A stretch of DNA of 57,520 bases from Syntrophorhabdus sp. PtaB.Bin047 (GCA_002067235.1 MVQP01000009.1:1-57520), one strand, 5' to 3'. Positions 46,500 through 55,628 are shown, numbered from the stretch's first letter. Numbers and translations are program-made. The notes: generated from the letters alone by a model not told the origin.

Positions 46500-47312
46500 A
46501 TGGACCCCGTGAGATCAGATATGGAGTCGGCCGAACTTGAAAAAAGGCTCCTTGATGTCATCTCCGATGTCGCCGAAGGGCGGTATTCCGATGACATCAT
46601 GGCATTGACCAGGGACGATGTGCCTCAGACTGTCCGGACCATAGCCGAGGCGGTGGCCCTCATGATGGTCAAGGTCGAGGCCCGGGAATTCCGGCTCCAG
46701 CAGCTTGTGGAGGAGCTGAAGGAACTGAACGAACAGGTGAGGAACAACACCGTGGCCGTGGTCACCGCGATGGCCCATGCCCTGGCCGCCAGGGACACTT
46801 ACACCGAGGGCCACGCGTCGCGGGTGGCGGAGCTATCCCGCGCCATCGGGTGCGAGATCGGCCTCTCCGGCGAGGAACTGGAATATGTCCATCTGGGCGG
46901 GGCACTTCACGACATCGGAAAGATCGGTTTCCCGGACGTCCTCTTCGCCAGCCACGAGGGGAAGCTTCCCTCGGACCTTGTGAAGGAGATAAACCGCCAT
47001 CCCTCCATCGGTGCGAAGATCTTAAAGCCCCTCGATTTCCTGGGGCCCGCCATAGACTACGTTTCGGCCCACCACGAGAGGCTTGACGGACGCGGTTATC
47101 CCCGGGGGCTCAAGGAGGGCGAGATTCCGCTCGGGGCCCAGATCATATCCGTTGCCGACATCTACGATGCAATCACATCGGATCGCCCCTACCAGGCGAC
47201 GAGGACGCCCGCCGAGGCCCTCGCGATCCTGCGCGAAATAGCGGGCACGCGCATCAGGGCGGACATCGTCGAGGCCCTGGAACGGGTGCTGGCAAAGGGC
47301 GACGCTCCCTGA
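46500..47312 (+). CDS. HD-GYP domain protein
   Basis: This 270-aa protein has an N-terminal helical region (1-80, including VEEL-KELNEQ coiled coil) and an HD-GYP domain: EGHASRVAEL, LHDIGKIGFPD (HD pair), NRHPSIGAKIL, SAHHERLDGRGYPRGL (HHExxDGxGYP) and ADIYDAI. All signature residues needed for the binuclear or trinuclear metal site seem present, so it should be an active cyclic-di-GMP (or cGAMP) phosphodiesterase. AGGAGGTAG precedes the ATG. No receiver domain. Confidence 0.92.
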   Translation: MDPVRSDMESAELEKRLLDVISDVAEGRYSDDIMALTRDDVPQTVRTIAEAVALMMVKVEAREFRLQQLVEELKELNEQVRNNTVAVVTAMAHALAARDTYTEGHASRVAELSRAIGCEIGLSGEELEYVHLGGALHDIGKIGFPDVLFASHEGKLPSDLVKEINRHPSIGAKILKPLDFLGPAIDYVSAHHERLDGRGYPRGLKEGEIPLGAQIISVADIYDAITSDRPYQATRTPAEALAILREIAGTRIRADIVEALERVLAKGDAP

Positions 47313-47428
47313 CGCATCCGTCGATGACGCCCGCGGCCCGGGTCCCGCTCCACTATTTACTTATTTTCCCACCGGGTTATAATTGTGTTCACAGGGAAGA
47401 GATACGCAGCCGGGGGAGGAGCGTGACC

Positions 47429-48160
47429 ATGAAGGATGTTCGTGGGGAGTCGTCGGGGAAGAAGGGGAGCGCGGACGGGATCAGAACGAAGGACATGACC
47501 GTACCTTCCCGGATCGTGGATATCTGGCAGGGGATTGTGGACTCCGTTTCGACACTCCTGTCGGTGCCGAGCGTGATGATAAACCGGCTGGAGCCCCCGG
47601 AGCTCGAGATATTTCGCTCAAATATCAGCTCCGACAACCCTTTCCCATCGGGAACGCGCATGGAAATGGCGGGTGTCTACTGCGAGGCTGCGGCAAGGAG
47701 ACGGAAAATGGTCCAGGTGAAGGATGCCAGGGAGGATCCTGAATGGGCCGATTCACCCACCGCGAGGGCCGGCATTTTCTCCTATCTGGGGTTCCCCCTC
47801 TTCTGGCCCGATGGCGACGTTTTCGGGACCATCTGTGCCGTCGACACCAGGAAGCACGAGTGGGGGGAGCGATACCACAACGTTCTCGCAGCCTTCAGAG
47901 ACGCCATCGAGGCACACCTGGCCCTCATCACCGCCATGGAGGAACTGAACCGGAAGAATGAGGAGCTTCGGAACGCGCTCGGTGAGGTCAGGACCCTTCG
48001 GGGGCTCCTGCCCATATGCTCGATCTGCAAGAAGATCCGCGATGACAAGGGGTACTGGGACCAGATCGAAACGTACATCGAGAAGCATTCCGGCGCACAG
48101 TTCACCCACGGGATATGCCCCGATTGCGTGAAGAACTTCTATCCTGAGCTGGATGAGTGA
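47429..48160 (+). CDS. GAF-domain protein with C-terminal Cys4 module
   Basis: This 243-aa soluble protein has a GAF domain (about 28-170, with FSYLGFPLFWPDGDVFGTICAVD split over strands), a short coiled coil and the module LRGLLPICSICKKIRDDKGYW to HGICPDC with C197, C200, C230 and C233. The spacing C-X2-C-X29-C-X2-C is identical to the modules at 11567 and 34825. ATG 47429 has GGGGGAGGAGC upstream; longer in-frame starts are not supported. No kinase or DNA-binding domain. Lies 116 bp after the HD-GYP gene on the same strand. Confidence 0.8.
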   Translation: MKDVRGESSGKKGSADGIRTKDMTVPSRIVDIWQGIVDSVSTLLSVPSVMINRLEPPELEIFRSNISSDNPFPSGTRMEMAGVYCEAAARRRKMVQVKDAREDPEWADSPTARAGIFSYLGFPLFWPDGDVFGTICAVDTRKHEWGERYHNVLAAFRDAIEAHLALITAMEELNRKNEELRNALGEVRTLRGLLPICSICKKIRDDKGYWDQIETYIEKHSGAQFTHGICPDCVKNFYPELDE

Positions 48161-48193
48161 TACCGTCCTGCACGGACGCTACCAAGTCGTTTC

Positions 48194-50638
48194 TCAGCGG
48201 AGTCGGAGCCTCACCTCGGTGAGACCGAGGGGCCGCTTGGAGGCGCGGAAGTTGAGCTTCTTCAGGAGGGCGAGCATCCTGATGTTGTCCGTGAGCACCG
48301 TGCCGTGTATCTCCTCGACCCCCCGCTCCTGTCCGATGCCGATCAGCACGTCCACCAGTTTCCATCCCAGACCCCTGCCCTGATAGTCATCATGGATGAG
48401 GACGGCGAACTCGCTCGTCTGCCCCGCTCCCACGATGAGGCTCGAAACGCCCCGTATCGCCCTCTTCTGGTCCTCCCTCAACTCGGCAACGATCACGATC
48501 TCCCGGTCGTAGTCTATGTTGCAGAACCGGGTGAGCATCTGATGGGTCCAGTCCTTGATGGGGCTGAAGAAGCGTTCTGTTTCCGTCCGCTCCGAAAGGG
48601 AGCCGAAGAGCTCGAAGAGGAGGGGCTCATCCTCGGGTCGCACAGGGCGCAGCATGATCTCCGTGCCGTCCCTGAGTCTTGAGGGCATCACGTACCGGAC
48701 AGGATAGGGCGTGATGACGAGATGGGGATAGGTCTTCCCTGCGGAGGGAGCGGCAGGGCCGAGGGAGATGAGTGCGTGGTCGGCCGCTATTGACGCATCC
48801 GATACGGTCAGAGGATCGATGTCGATGCCGGTGATCTCCGGAAAGTCCACTATGAGGTTCGAGAAATTGATGATGATGCGCTCGAGCTCCGCCAATGCCG
48901 GGTTTTCCGCCCTCTCCCGCAGCATCGTGTACGCCCGGGAATCCTCCATGAGGCGGCGCGCCAGCGTCTGGTTGAGCGGAGGCAGGCCGACGGCGCAATC
49001 CCTGAACACCCTTCTGCCGATGCCGCCGATGCCGAACCTGATCACGGACCCGAAGTCCCTGTCCCTGTCCATGGCCAGGTAGAGACCGTGGGCGTCATCG
49101 TCGTGGCCGGGTCCGGCACCCGGCCCGACGGGGATGCCGTAGGTGGCGAGGAACGTCATCGACTCCTCGGGTGTGAGGTTGTCCCGGCCCCCGGCAAGCG
49201 CCCTTTTGATGAGGGTCTTGAGGTGGTTCTTCGGCGGTGCCTGGTCGATGGGCAGGTCTTCCGGGGTCTCGTAGAGGAGTTCCAAACCCTTCTTGTACGT
49301 GAACATCTGAAGATAGGTCCTGATGGCCTCCTCGGGGGTGCCGTAGGTGGGGATATCCTTCTCGTGGAGGATGGCCGCTGCCTTCTTCATCTCTTCCCCA
49401 CCGATGAGGCTGACGATCACGGGTTTTCGCGTCCCCCGCGAGAAGGCCGAGATCGCGGTGGCGATATCCTCCGCGATCGTTGTTGCGTGGGGCGTGTAGA
49501 TCACGAGCACGGCATCGACGGCGGGGTCGTCGAGGCAGGTGGTGATCGCGTCCCTGTATTTCCGCGCGTCGGCTGTGCCGCCGAGGTCGATGGGGTTCTT
49601 CCCGTTCCACTCGTCGTCGAGTGCCTTGACGAGGCGGTCGGTGCTGTCGGGACCGAGACGGGCGATGGTGCCGCCGAGCTCGATGAGCAGGTCCGCCGCC
49701 AGGACGCCCACCGTCCTCACGTTCCCGAGGATGGCGAGGCTCGGCCCCGCCGGCACGTAGCTGGAATCGAGGACCTGGGCGGCATTGAAGAGGTCCTTCG
49801 CCTCATCCACCCTCACGACCCCGACGCGCTTGAAGGCGGCATTGTAGACCTCATCGTCGCCCCAGGGGTCTTCCAGGGCGGAGACGGCGGCGGCCGCGCT
49901 GTCCGGAAAGCGTCCGGGTTTCAGGACGATGATCGGTTTCGAGCGGGCGAAACCCCGCACCGAGCTCATGAACTTCCTCGCGTCCCGCACGCTCTCCATG
50001 CTGAGGAGAATGCTCCGTGTGGACAGGTCGTCTCCCAGAAGATCGATGACGTCGCCGAAATCGACATCGACCTTCCAGCCGAGGGACACGAAGGCGCTGA
50101 AACCAATACCGGCCTCGATGCCCCACTTCAGCGTGGCGTCGCCGAGCTCACCGCTTTGGGACACGAATGCAATGTTGCCAAGCCTGGGATTGACGTTGAG
50201 GAAGCTCGTGTTGAGCCCGATCTCGGGCCGTATGATGCCGACCGACCCGGGGCCGATGATCCGGATGCCGAAGCGGCGACGGACCTCGAGCAGCCGTTCC
50301 AGGAGCAGCCTGTCCGGAGCGCCCCCGCGGGTGAACATCGTGGATATGATGACCACCCCCCGTATCCCCGCCCGCGCGCACTCTTCGACGGTGTCAGGAA
50401 CGAGAGGGGCTCCCACGACAACAACGGCGAGGTCAACAGGCCGGGGGATGGCCGCGGCGGAGGGGAAGCACTCCATTCCAAGCAGTGTTTCCCGTGTCGG
50501 GTTGACGGGGAATATCTCGCCCTTGAAGAAGTTCGCCAGATTAAGGAGGATGGGCCTCGCCACCGACCCTTCTCTCTCACTCGCTCCAATGAGGGCCACC
50601 GATCCGGGTGTGAGCAGTTTCTTCAGGTCCTCCGCCAT
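48194..50638 (-). CDS. Pat-like protein: acyl-CoA synthetase (NDP-forming)-type domains plus GNAT acetyltransferase
   Basis: The protein is 814 aa. N-terminal CoA-binding domain (about 8-130, VALIGASEREGSVARPILLNL) is followed by two succinyl-CoA-ligase-like flavodoxin domains (about 150-460, FVSQSGELGDATLKWG). A shortened ATP-grasp-like region (480-640) and a C-terminal GNAT domain (about 650-810, LRPVRPEDEPLLFELF, HDDYQGRGLGWKLVDVLI) complete it. This is the order of Pat/YfiQ lysine acetyltransferases, which acetylate and inactivate acyl-CoA synthetases. The ATP-grasp part jumps from YGIPVGPGAG to DFGSVIRFGIGGIG, lacking the usual intervening ATP-binding strand block. Confidence 0.9.
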   Translation of the reverse strand: MAEDLKKLLTPGSVALIGASEREGSVARPILLNLANFFKGEIFPVNPTRETLLGMECFPSAAAIPRPVDLAVVVVGAPLVPDTVEECARAGIRGVVIISTMFTRGGAPDRLLLERLLEVRRRFGIRIIGPGSVGIIRPEIGLNTSFLNVNPRLGNIAFVSQSGELGDATLKWGIEAGIGFSAFVSLGWKVDVDFGDVIDLLGDDLSTRSILLSMESVRDARKFMSSVRGFARSKPIIVLKPGRFPDSAAAAVSALEDPWGDDEVYNAAFKRVGVVRVDEAKDLFNAAQVLDSSYVPAGPSLAILGNVRTVGVLAADLLIELGGTIARLGPDSTDRLVKALDDEWNGKNPIDLGGTADARKYRDAITTCLDDPAVDAVLVIYTPHATTIAEDIATAISAFSRGTRKPVIVSLIGGEEMKKAAAILHEKDIPTYGTPEEAIRTYLQMFTYKKGLELLYETPEDLPIDQAPPKNHLKTLIKRALAGGRDNLTPEESMTFLATYGIPVGPGAGPGHDDDAHGLYLAMDRDRDFGSVIRFGIGGIGRRVFRDCAVGLPPLNQTLARRLMEDSRAYTMLRERAENPALAELERIIINFSNLIVDFPEITGIDIDPLTVSDASIAADHALISLGPAAPSAGKTYPHLVITPYPVRYVMPSRLRDGTEIMLRPVRPEDEPLLFELFGSLSERTETERFFSPIKDWTHQMLTRFCNIDYDREIVIVAELREDQKRAIRGVSSLIVGAGQTSEFAVLIHDDYQGRGLGWKLVDVLIGIGQERGVEEIHGTVLTDNIRMLALLKKLNFRASKRPLGLTEVRLRLR

Positions 50639-50930
50639 GCATCATCCTTGCCTGTTACGTGTCAACGTGAGACGGCCGCCGGTATTTCACGGGATTATCG
50701 TGCCCTTTCCGGACCCGGCTATCTATTTTCTTCGAAAACCCTGTTGCTTTGCAAGATAAAAAGCGGAGATAAAGCAGGCCCTTCTCCTTCTCACACCGAC
50801 GGTGGGATTTCCCACCTTCATGGAGGCCTGCTCCGTGCATCTCACCGGTGCCGGGTAACCAGGAGGGGGGGCTCGAAGGGAACGGGGGAGTGCGCTATCA
50901 AGGCGCTCCCCCGTTCCTGCCGAAAGGGGA
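50639..50930. other. 292-bp intergenic region
   Basis: Between the Pat-like gene start (leftward) and the end of the TPR/barrel gene. Contains the hairpin at 50879-50917. Nothing else can be supported. Confidence 0.45.
50879..50917 (-). terminator. GC-rich hairpin after TPR/barrel gene
   Basis: GGAACGGGGGAG (50879-50890) pairs with CTCCCCCGTTCC (50906-50917), a 12-bp stem further extended by GCGC on each side with one bulge. It lies 14 bp after the stop of the minus-strand gene. No clear T tract follows on that strand. Confidence 0.55.
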
Positions 50931-52439
50931 TCAGAAATCCAGTATCACCCCGATGGAATAGGTGTTGGAGTCGTACGAGTAATACTCACGGATGTTGGAG
51001 TGGTTTTTGAACCAGCGCCAACCCGCATAAGCCGTGAGGTGGTCGGAGATCGCGTTCAATCTCTTGAAGAGATTGAGGGACAGGATGTGGCTGCTGTCGT
51101 TCCTCTTGTCGCCCGTCGAGCTGCGGATATTGGCGTTGTCGTATCTTGTTTCCGTGTAGCCGTAGGTCGCCAGCGCGGTGAAGGCCTCGGGGAACTCCTG
51201 CTGGGCCTGCACGCCGAACCCCTGGCTGCTGTTGTCGTAGGACTGGCCGTCCGTGTTGGACTTCCCGTAGCTCAGCCAGGCGCCGAAGTAGGTGTTCTTC
51301 TTGTTGATGAACAGCGACGGGAAGCTGAAATTCTGCTTTAAAGTGTAATAACTGTTGTCCCCGCTGCGGTCTTCCTGCGGGTAGTCCGGGGTCTGCAGGA
51401 ACGTCTGCTTCATGTAGGTGTAGTCCAGGTCCGTCCACGTCCAGCTGACAGGTTGCCAGGAGACGCCGGGGGTCACCCCCCAGAACCAGTTCTGAGGTCC
51501 CGACTTGAGCCAGGTCTTGGACACGAAGGGGCTCACGCGGAACTGGTAGGTGTTGGCGAAGTTGCGCTTGTAGTAGAGGCTGAGGAGCGTGTTCTCGACG
51601 TTGAAAAGGGTGTCGCGAAACTGTGTGGTCCCGTAGATGCTTGCCCGCACACCGGCGAAGTCCTCGCCGGTGTTCAGGAACTCGTAGGTGCCGGCCAGGC
51701 TGTGGACCACCCGAAAGTCACCCGTGTTGGAGACGTCCTCCGGTTTTTCCTGGTCCGACGGTATGAGACCCACGTTCGAGTCATACTCCAGGCCGAGTGA
51801 CAGGGAAACGGCCCAGGGTTTCTCCTTCGTGGGGCGCCTCGGGGCCGCGGTGACGGAGGCGACCCTTTCCATGCCCGACACCTCTTCGAGGAGTTTCTCC
51901 ACGTTGGCGAGGAGCTTCTGGGCGTTCTTCGCCTCGGCGGAGCCCGGCGAGGCCTCTACGACCTTCTTCAAGTCCTTCTTCCCTTCCTCCACGTCGCCCA
52001 GCGCTATCCGGCAGGCACCGATGTAGTAACGGCACCCGGGCTCGAAGCCCTTCTGGCGGGAGGCGGCCTTCTCGAAGACGGGGACGGCCTCCTTGTACTT
52101 CTTGTTATAGAAGAGGGCGCGGGCGTAATCGTAGGCGACGAAGGCATTGTCGGGGTAGAGGCGCGCGAGGGGCTCAATGTTGGGGAGGGCCTCGGCGGTC
52201 TTGCCCTTGATGAGCTGTATGCTTCCCAGTCGGTACCTGACGTAGGGCGTCCAGGGCGATTTCGGGTCGAGGCCTTTGAGCAGGGTCTCGTAGGTCCGCG
52301 CGGCGGCGTCGTACCTTCCGTCGGTGCAGGCCTTGTCGCCCAGGGTCACCACGGCGCCGACCATGTCGACCTCAGCACTGGCGGCGTTCCAGGAAAGAAG
52401 CAGTGCGACAAAGAGGATGATGGTGATTGCGATCTTCAT
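50931..52439 (-). CDS. TPR plus outer-membrane beta-barrel protein
   Basis: This 502-aa protein has a signal peptide (1-22, ending ASA). TPR-like helical repeats follow (about 25-185; YDAAARTYETLLKGLD, YPDNAFVAYDYARALFYNKKYKEAV). A long beta-rich C-terminal part (about 205-502) has alternating aromatic/hydrophobic strands and ends YSIGVILDF with terminal Phe, a mark of outer-membrane barrels. The layout is like surface lipoprotein assembly modifiers (Slam-like) or other periplasmic-TPR porins, but I cannot assign it. GGAGTGAACACAT precedes the ATG. The Cys-rich exported protein gene lies 34 bp upstream, so both may form one operon. Confidence 0.78.
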   Translation of the reverse strand: MKIAITIILFVALLLSWNAASAEVDMVGAVVTLGDKACTDGRYDAAARTYETLLKGLDPKSPWTPYVRYRLGSIQLIKGKTAEALPNIEPLARLYPDNAFVAYDYARALFYNKKYKEAVPVFEKAASRQKGFEPGCRYYIGACRIALGDVEEGKKDLKKVVEASPGSAEAKNAQKLLANVEKLLEEVSGMERVASVTAAPRRPTKEKPWAVSLSLGLEYDSNVGLIPSDQEKPEDVSNTGDFRVVHSLAGTYEFLNTGEDFAGVRASIYGTTQFRDTLFNVENTLLSLYYKRNFANTYQFRVSPFVSKTWLKSGPQNWFWGVTPGVSWQPVSWTWTDLDYTYMKQTFLQTPDYPQEDRSGDNSYYTLKQNFSFPSLFINKKNTYFGAWLSYGKSNTDGQSYDNSSQGFGVQAQQEFPEAFTALATYGYTETRYDNANIRSSTGDKRNDSSHILSLNLFKRLNAISDHLTAYAGWRWFKNHSNIREYYSYDSNTYSIGVILDF

Positions 52440-52473
52440 ATGTGTTCACTCCTGACGGTCATGTCCTGTCGGG

Positions 52474-53199
52474 CTACTGGCCCCTCTTTACCTCGTTGAC
52501 GGCATCCCGGTAGAGCTTTGCCGTGGTGGCCTCATCGAGGTTCTTCATGGCGTTGGGGAACATCTGCTCCAGGTTCTCCATCTTCTCCTGGAAGCGGTCG
52601 AATATGTCCCCCACCAGCTTCTTGTCCTGCATGTCCTTTTCGTCGAGCCCTCCGTGCTGGACGGCGCACATCGCCGCGGCGAGGTTCCTGAAGTCGACGG
52701 GGACACCGGCCAGTGTGGGGGTTCCCCCTCCCTGCTGCAAGGCGGCATCCAGAATCTGCCGGTCCTTTGAATTCGCGGTGAGCTTGATCGTGTCGTACTT
52801 GATCTCCTGCATGGAGTACTGATACGGGGAATCGTAGATACTCCTTATCTCGTAGGTCGGCAGCCCATCCGACGGCGCCTGTCCCGCCTGGCCGAGGAGG
52901 TCGGAGATCTGCTGCTGGGTGAGGGGAGACTGGAAGGCATCCCGGATGAACTGCATCAGCGTGTCATTGTTGAGGGTGAAGTTGTTCTTGAGAAAGGTGG
53001 AATCCACAGGCTGCGAGTAGGGTTCCGGCCCGTATGTGGTGCCGGCGCAGACGCATTCGGGGCAGTACGGCCACCACTGGCCTGCGCTGAAGCATCTCTT
53101 CGACGGGCACTCGCAGATGACGGCGGCTGCCATGGCGGCGGGTGCGAGCGCCATCGTCAGGATTAGCGAGAGCACAAGGATCTTGATCGTTCGCTTCAT
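52474..53199 (-). CDS. exported protein with N-terminal Cys-rich patch, unknown
   Basis: This 241-aa protein has a Sec signal (1-25, cleavage near AMA). The first 30 mature residues hold six Cys: C29, C31, C36, C46, C49 and C51, in C-x-C-x4-C and C-x2-C-x-C arrangements, suggesting a metal site or disulfides. The remaining part is hydrophilic and probably helical, with LTQQQISDLLGQAG and a C-terminal MENLEQMFPNAMKNLDE. AGGAGCATATC precedes ATG 53199; the 62-codon extension upstream is unsupported. I do not recognise the family. Directly upstream of the TPR/barrel gene, so it may be its cargo or partner (inference). Confidence 0.75.
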   Translation of the reverse strand: MKRTIKILVLSLILTMALAPAAMAAAVICECPSKRCFSAGQWWPYCPECVCAGTTYGPEPYSQPVDSTFLKNNFTLNNDTLMQFIRDAFQSPLTQQQISDLLGQAGQAPSDGLPTYEIRSIYDSPYQYSMQEIKYDTIKLTANSKDRQILDAALQQGGGTPTLAGVPVDFRNLAAAMCAVQHGGLDEKDMQDKKLVGDIFDRFQEKMENLEQMFPNAMKNLDEATTAKLYRDAVNEVKRGQ

Positions 53200-53416
53200 G
53201 ATATGCTCCTGATTGAAGGTTTTTGGATGTTTCGTGAGTGGGGGCCCTTCCGTTTCGGAAGCGGTCGGCTCCGACGCGCCCCGGCCTTTCACGTCCCCCG
53301 GCAACGGTTCGGGGGATTCATGAACCCTTCGGGAATTGCCAACCCCGTATAAGTATCTAAGACCACAAAAATCGCGGTGAGTCAACAGTTAAATTGCAGG
53401 AAATTGTTAATCTTTC

Positions 53417-53461
53417 GGCCAGACTGGGGTCGCTCCGGCGACCCCAGTCTGGCCTTCTTTT
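53417..53461. terminator. 17-bp hairpin with T-rich tail
   Basis: GGCCAGACTGGGGTCGC (53417-53433), loop TCCG, GCGACCCCAGTCTGGCC (53438-53454), then TTCTTTT on the plus strand. The stem is perfect. The only gene that could read into it is the minus-strand MscS gene ending at 53483, so it probably serves that gene despite the better T tract on the plus strand. Confidence 0.75.
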
Positions 53462-53482
53462 CGTCCCGGATGCGCACCATCC

Positions 53483-54307
53483 CTATGTCGCCAGGGGCTT
53501 GTGGTAGATGACCTGGTTCGTCGACGGGGCCGGATAGCCCGCGGTCGCACAGACCTCCTGTATGGTTTTGTTGGTGTCGAAGAAGACCTGCCAGTAATCC
53601 TTGTTGTTGCAGAAGGGCCTGACGGCAAGGACGGGCCCGGCCAGGTTGAACTCCAGGATCTCGACGGAGGGTTGAGGATGGTCGACCACGTTGGGGATGG
53701 TCTTTATCCTGTCCATGAGACGGTCCGCCGCCTCGCGGGGGTCGACGCCGTGGGCGAGCTGCGCCTTGAGGTCCACGGGCCGGAAGGGGTTGCGGGTATA
53801 ATTGGTGATGTTGTCGGAGAGGATCTTGTTGTTGCCCACCACAACGCAGAGATTGTCCACGGTGTCGACCGTCGTCGCGAAGAGGCCGATCTCGCGCACG
53901 TCCCCCGTGATCCCCGCGGCGGATATCATGTCTCCCACGTGAAAGGGCCTGAGGATGATGAGAAAGGCGCCGGCCGCGAAGTTCGCCAGAAGTCCGCCCC
54001 AGGCTGCCCCTATGGCTATGCCGGCGGCGGCGATGAGTGCCACAAAGGATGTCGTCTGAATGCCGAAAATGGAGAGGATGGCTATGACGAGGACTATCTT
54101 CAGTATGACGCGGATCGTCGCGTCGAAGTACTTCACGAGGGTGGGATCGAGCTTGTGGGCCCGCATGCCCCGCCCGGACAGGTTTCCTATGACCTTGATG
54201 AACCAGCTTCCCACGATCCAGAGAATTATCGCGCCGAGGACCTTCCAGCCGACGGGAATGAGATAGACAGCCATGAAACGGTCAAAACTGGTCAATGCGT
54301 CGAGCAT
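53483..54307 (-). CDS. MscS-family mechanosensitive channel
   Basis: The protein is 274 aa, typical small MscS length. Three N-terminal helices (about 15-40, 62-82, 88-118), the last being the pore-lining helix with AIGAAWGGLLANFAAGAFLIILRPF. A cytoplasmic beta domain follows (FHVGDMI, GDVREIGLFATTV, NNKILSDNITNYTRNP) and an alpha/beta C-terminal domain. Opens under membrane tension to release osmolytes. GGAGGTCGCT precedes the ATG. Terminated by the hairpin at 53417-53461. Confidence 0.94.
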   Translation of the reverse strand: MLDALTSFDRFMAVYLIPVGWKVLGAIILWIVGSWFIKVIGNLSGRGMRAHKLDPTLVKYFDATIRVILKIVLVIAILSIFGIQTTSFVALIAAAGIAIGAAWGGLLANFAAGAFLIILRPFHVGDMISAAGITGDVREIGLFATTVDTVDNLCVVVGNNKILSDNITNYTRNPFRPVDLKAQLAHGVDPREAADRLMDRIKTIPNVVDHPQPSVEILEFNLAGPVLAVRPFCNNKDYWQVFFDTNKTIQEVCATAGYPAPSTNQVIYHKPLAT

Positions 54308-54601
54308 AGCGACCTCCTGTCATGTGTACTTGTCTTGCATAGACCGGGGTGTTCGGTCTTATTCCAGTATACCATTCCGGATGTTGACGGAGACGCTCAC
54401 GGCGTCGGTAAGTTGCCGTCAGGGCGCGCGAAAAGCGGGCGCAGGGGCGGTTTGGCCGTCGGAGGAGCCGAAAATGGTTTGATTGTTCCTTCAAGATGTG
54501 GAAAAGTTAATGGAGAAAACCGTCCGGTCCGTGTTGCTCGCCCGGCGGACAGGGTAAGCCCCCGTCCCCGCGGGACCGGTCTATCGGGAGAATGCAACGC
54601 C
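54308..54601. other. 294-bp divergent intergenic region
   Basis: Between MscS (-) and YihY (+). Several plus and minus frames cross it, but they are shadows of the flanking genes. No clear promoter hexamers or dyads were seen. Confidence 0.4.
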
Positions 54602-55486
54602 ATGGCGCGATGGTATGGAGGGAAGCTCGGGTCTGCAGGAAGAAAGACGCGGAAGGCTCTGGGTCTTCTGTGGCAGGCGCTGGTGCAGTTCTACGACGAC
54701 AACGGTTTCTTCCTGTCTTCGGGCATCACGTTCAATATCTTCATAACCCTGGTCCCCTTCATCATTCTCCTCCTGGCCGTTGTCGGGAGCTACCTTCACA
54801 ATGACCAGGAGGTGCTGGGCCATATGCGTGCCTACCTGAGGAGCGCGGCGCCCGCCATGGACCCCGGGATCATGAACAGCCTCATGGATGTCATCGAGAG
54901 GCGCCAGACCATAGGCATCGTCGGATTCGCGGGATTGGTATGGTTCTCGACGTGGCTCTTCGCGTCCCTGAGGGTGGCCCTGCACATCGTGTTGAAGGTG
55001 GCAAGGCCCCGCGGCATCGTGCACGCCTTCGGGATCGACCTCCTCATGGTCGGCGCCGTGGGTATCCTGTTCCTTATGAACGTGGCCCTGAGTTCCTTCT
55101 TCGCGTTCCTCCAGAGCCATCAGGATTGGATCCAGGCGTTTGCGGGGCCGGCTATCCGGCTGACGTTGCGGTATCTGCTGCCTTTCTTCCTCACCTTCTG
55201 CGTGTTCTGCCTGATCTACAAGGTCATTCCCAATGAAGTGGTGAATCTCCGGTCGACCCTGAAGGTGTCTCTCCTGACGAGTCTCTTCTGGGAGGCGGCG
55301 AAACATCTTTTTGCCTGGTATGTCAGCAACATAGCCGAATATTCCCTTTTTTACAGCTCGCTGAGCACCATCATCGTCTTTGTCCTGTGGATCTACTATT
55401 CTTCGACCATCTTTGTTATCGGAGGGGAGTTGCTCTATCTACTGGAAAAGGAGCGTAAGGCCCAAACGGCCGCGCCGGCGGACTGA
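54602..55486 (+). CDS. YihY/BrkB family inner-membrane protein
   Basis: 294 aa with about six helices. Carries the family marks LSSGITFNIFITLVPFIILL, GFAGLVWFSTWLFASLRVALHIV, FCLIYKVIPNEVVNLRSTL and IVFVLWIYYSSTIFVIGGELLYLLE. The family was once annotated RNase BN, which is incorrect. The plus-strand frame stays open for 1,100 bases upstream through the MscS gene, but that part is antisense shadow. ATG 54602 has GGGAGAATGCAACGCC upstream. Function unknown, possibly envelope-related. Confidence 0.93.
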   Translation: MARWYGGKLGSAGRKTRKALGLLWQALVQFYDDNGFFLSSGITFNIFITLVPFIILLLAVVGSYLHNDQEVLGHMRAYLRSAAPAMDPGIMNSLMDVIERRQTIGIVGFAGLVWFSTWLFASLRVALHIVLKVARPRGIVHAFGIDLLMVGAVGILFLMNVALSSFFAFLQSHQDWIQAFAGPAIRLTLRYLLPFFLTFCVFCLIYKVIPNEVVNLRSTLKVSLLTSLFWEAAKHLFAWYVSNIAEYSLFYSSLSTIIVFVLWIYYSSTIFVIGGELLYLLEKERKAQTAAPAD

Positions 55487-55628
55487 GGAAGGCCGCTCAT
55501 GGCACCGCTTTCTGAAACAGAAGGGAGCGAAACCCGACGCGGGGATCAGGACCGGAGACGATGTCCCGAAACTCCATCCCGGCTGCCGGGTTGCCCCCGG
55601 AAGGTTTGAAATGTGTGCGAACCCGGTT

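Noticed and set aside
49088..51010. 640-codon plus-strand frame
   Set aside because: Antisense shadow of the Pat-like gene produced by GC bias at third positions; composition is not protein-like and no family is recognisable.
53501..54601. Plus-strand frame continuous with YihY for 367 extra codons
   Set aside because: It is exactly antisense to the MscS gene, is rich in Arg/Gly/Asp without hydrophobic core, and a normal start with a ribosome binding site exists at 54602.
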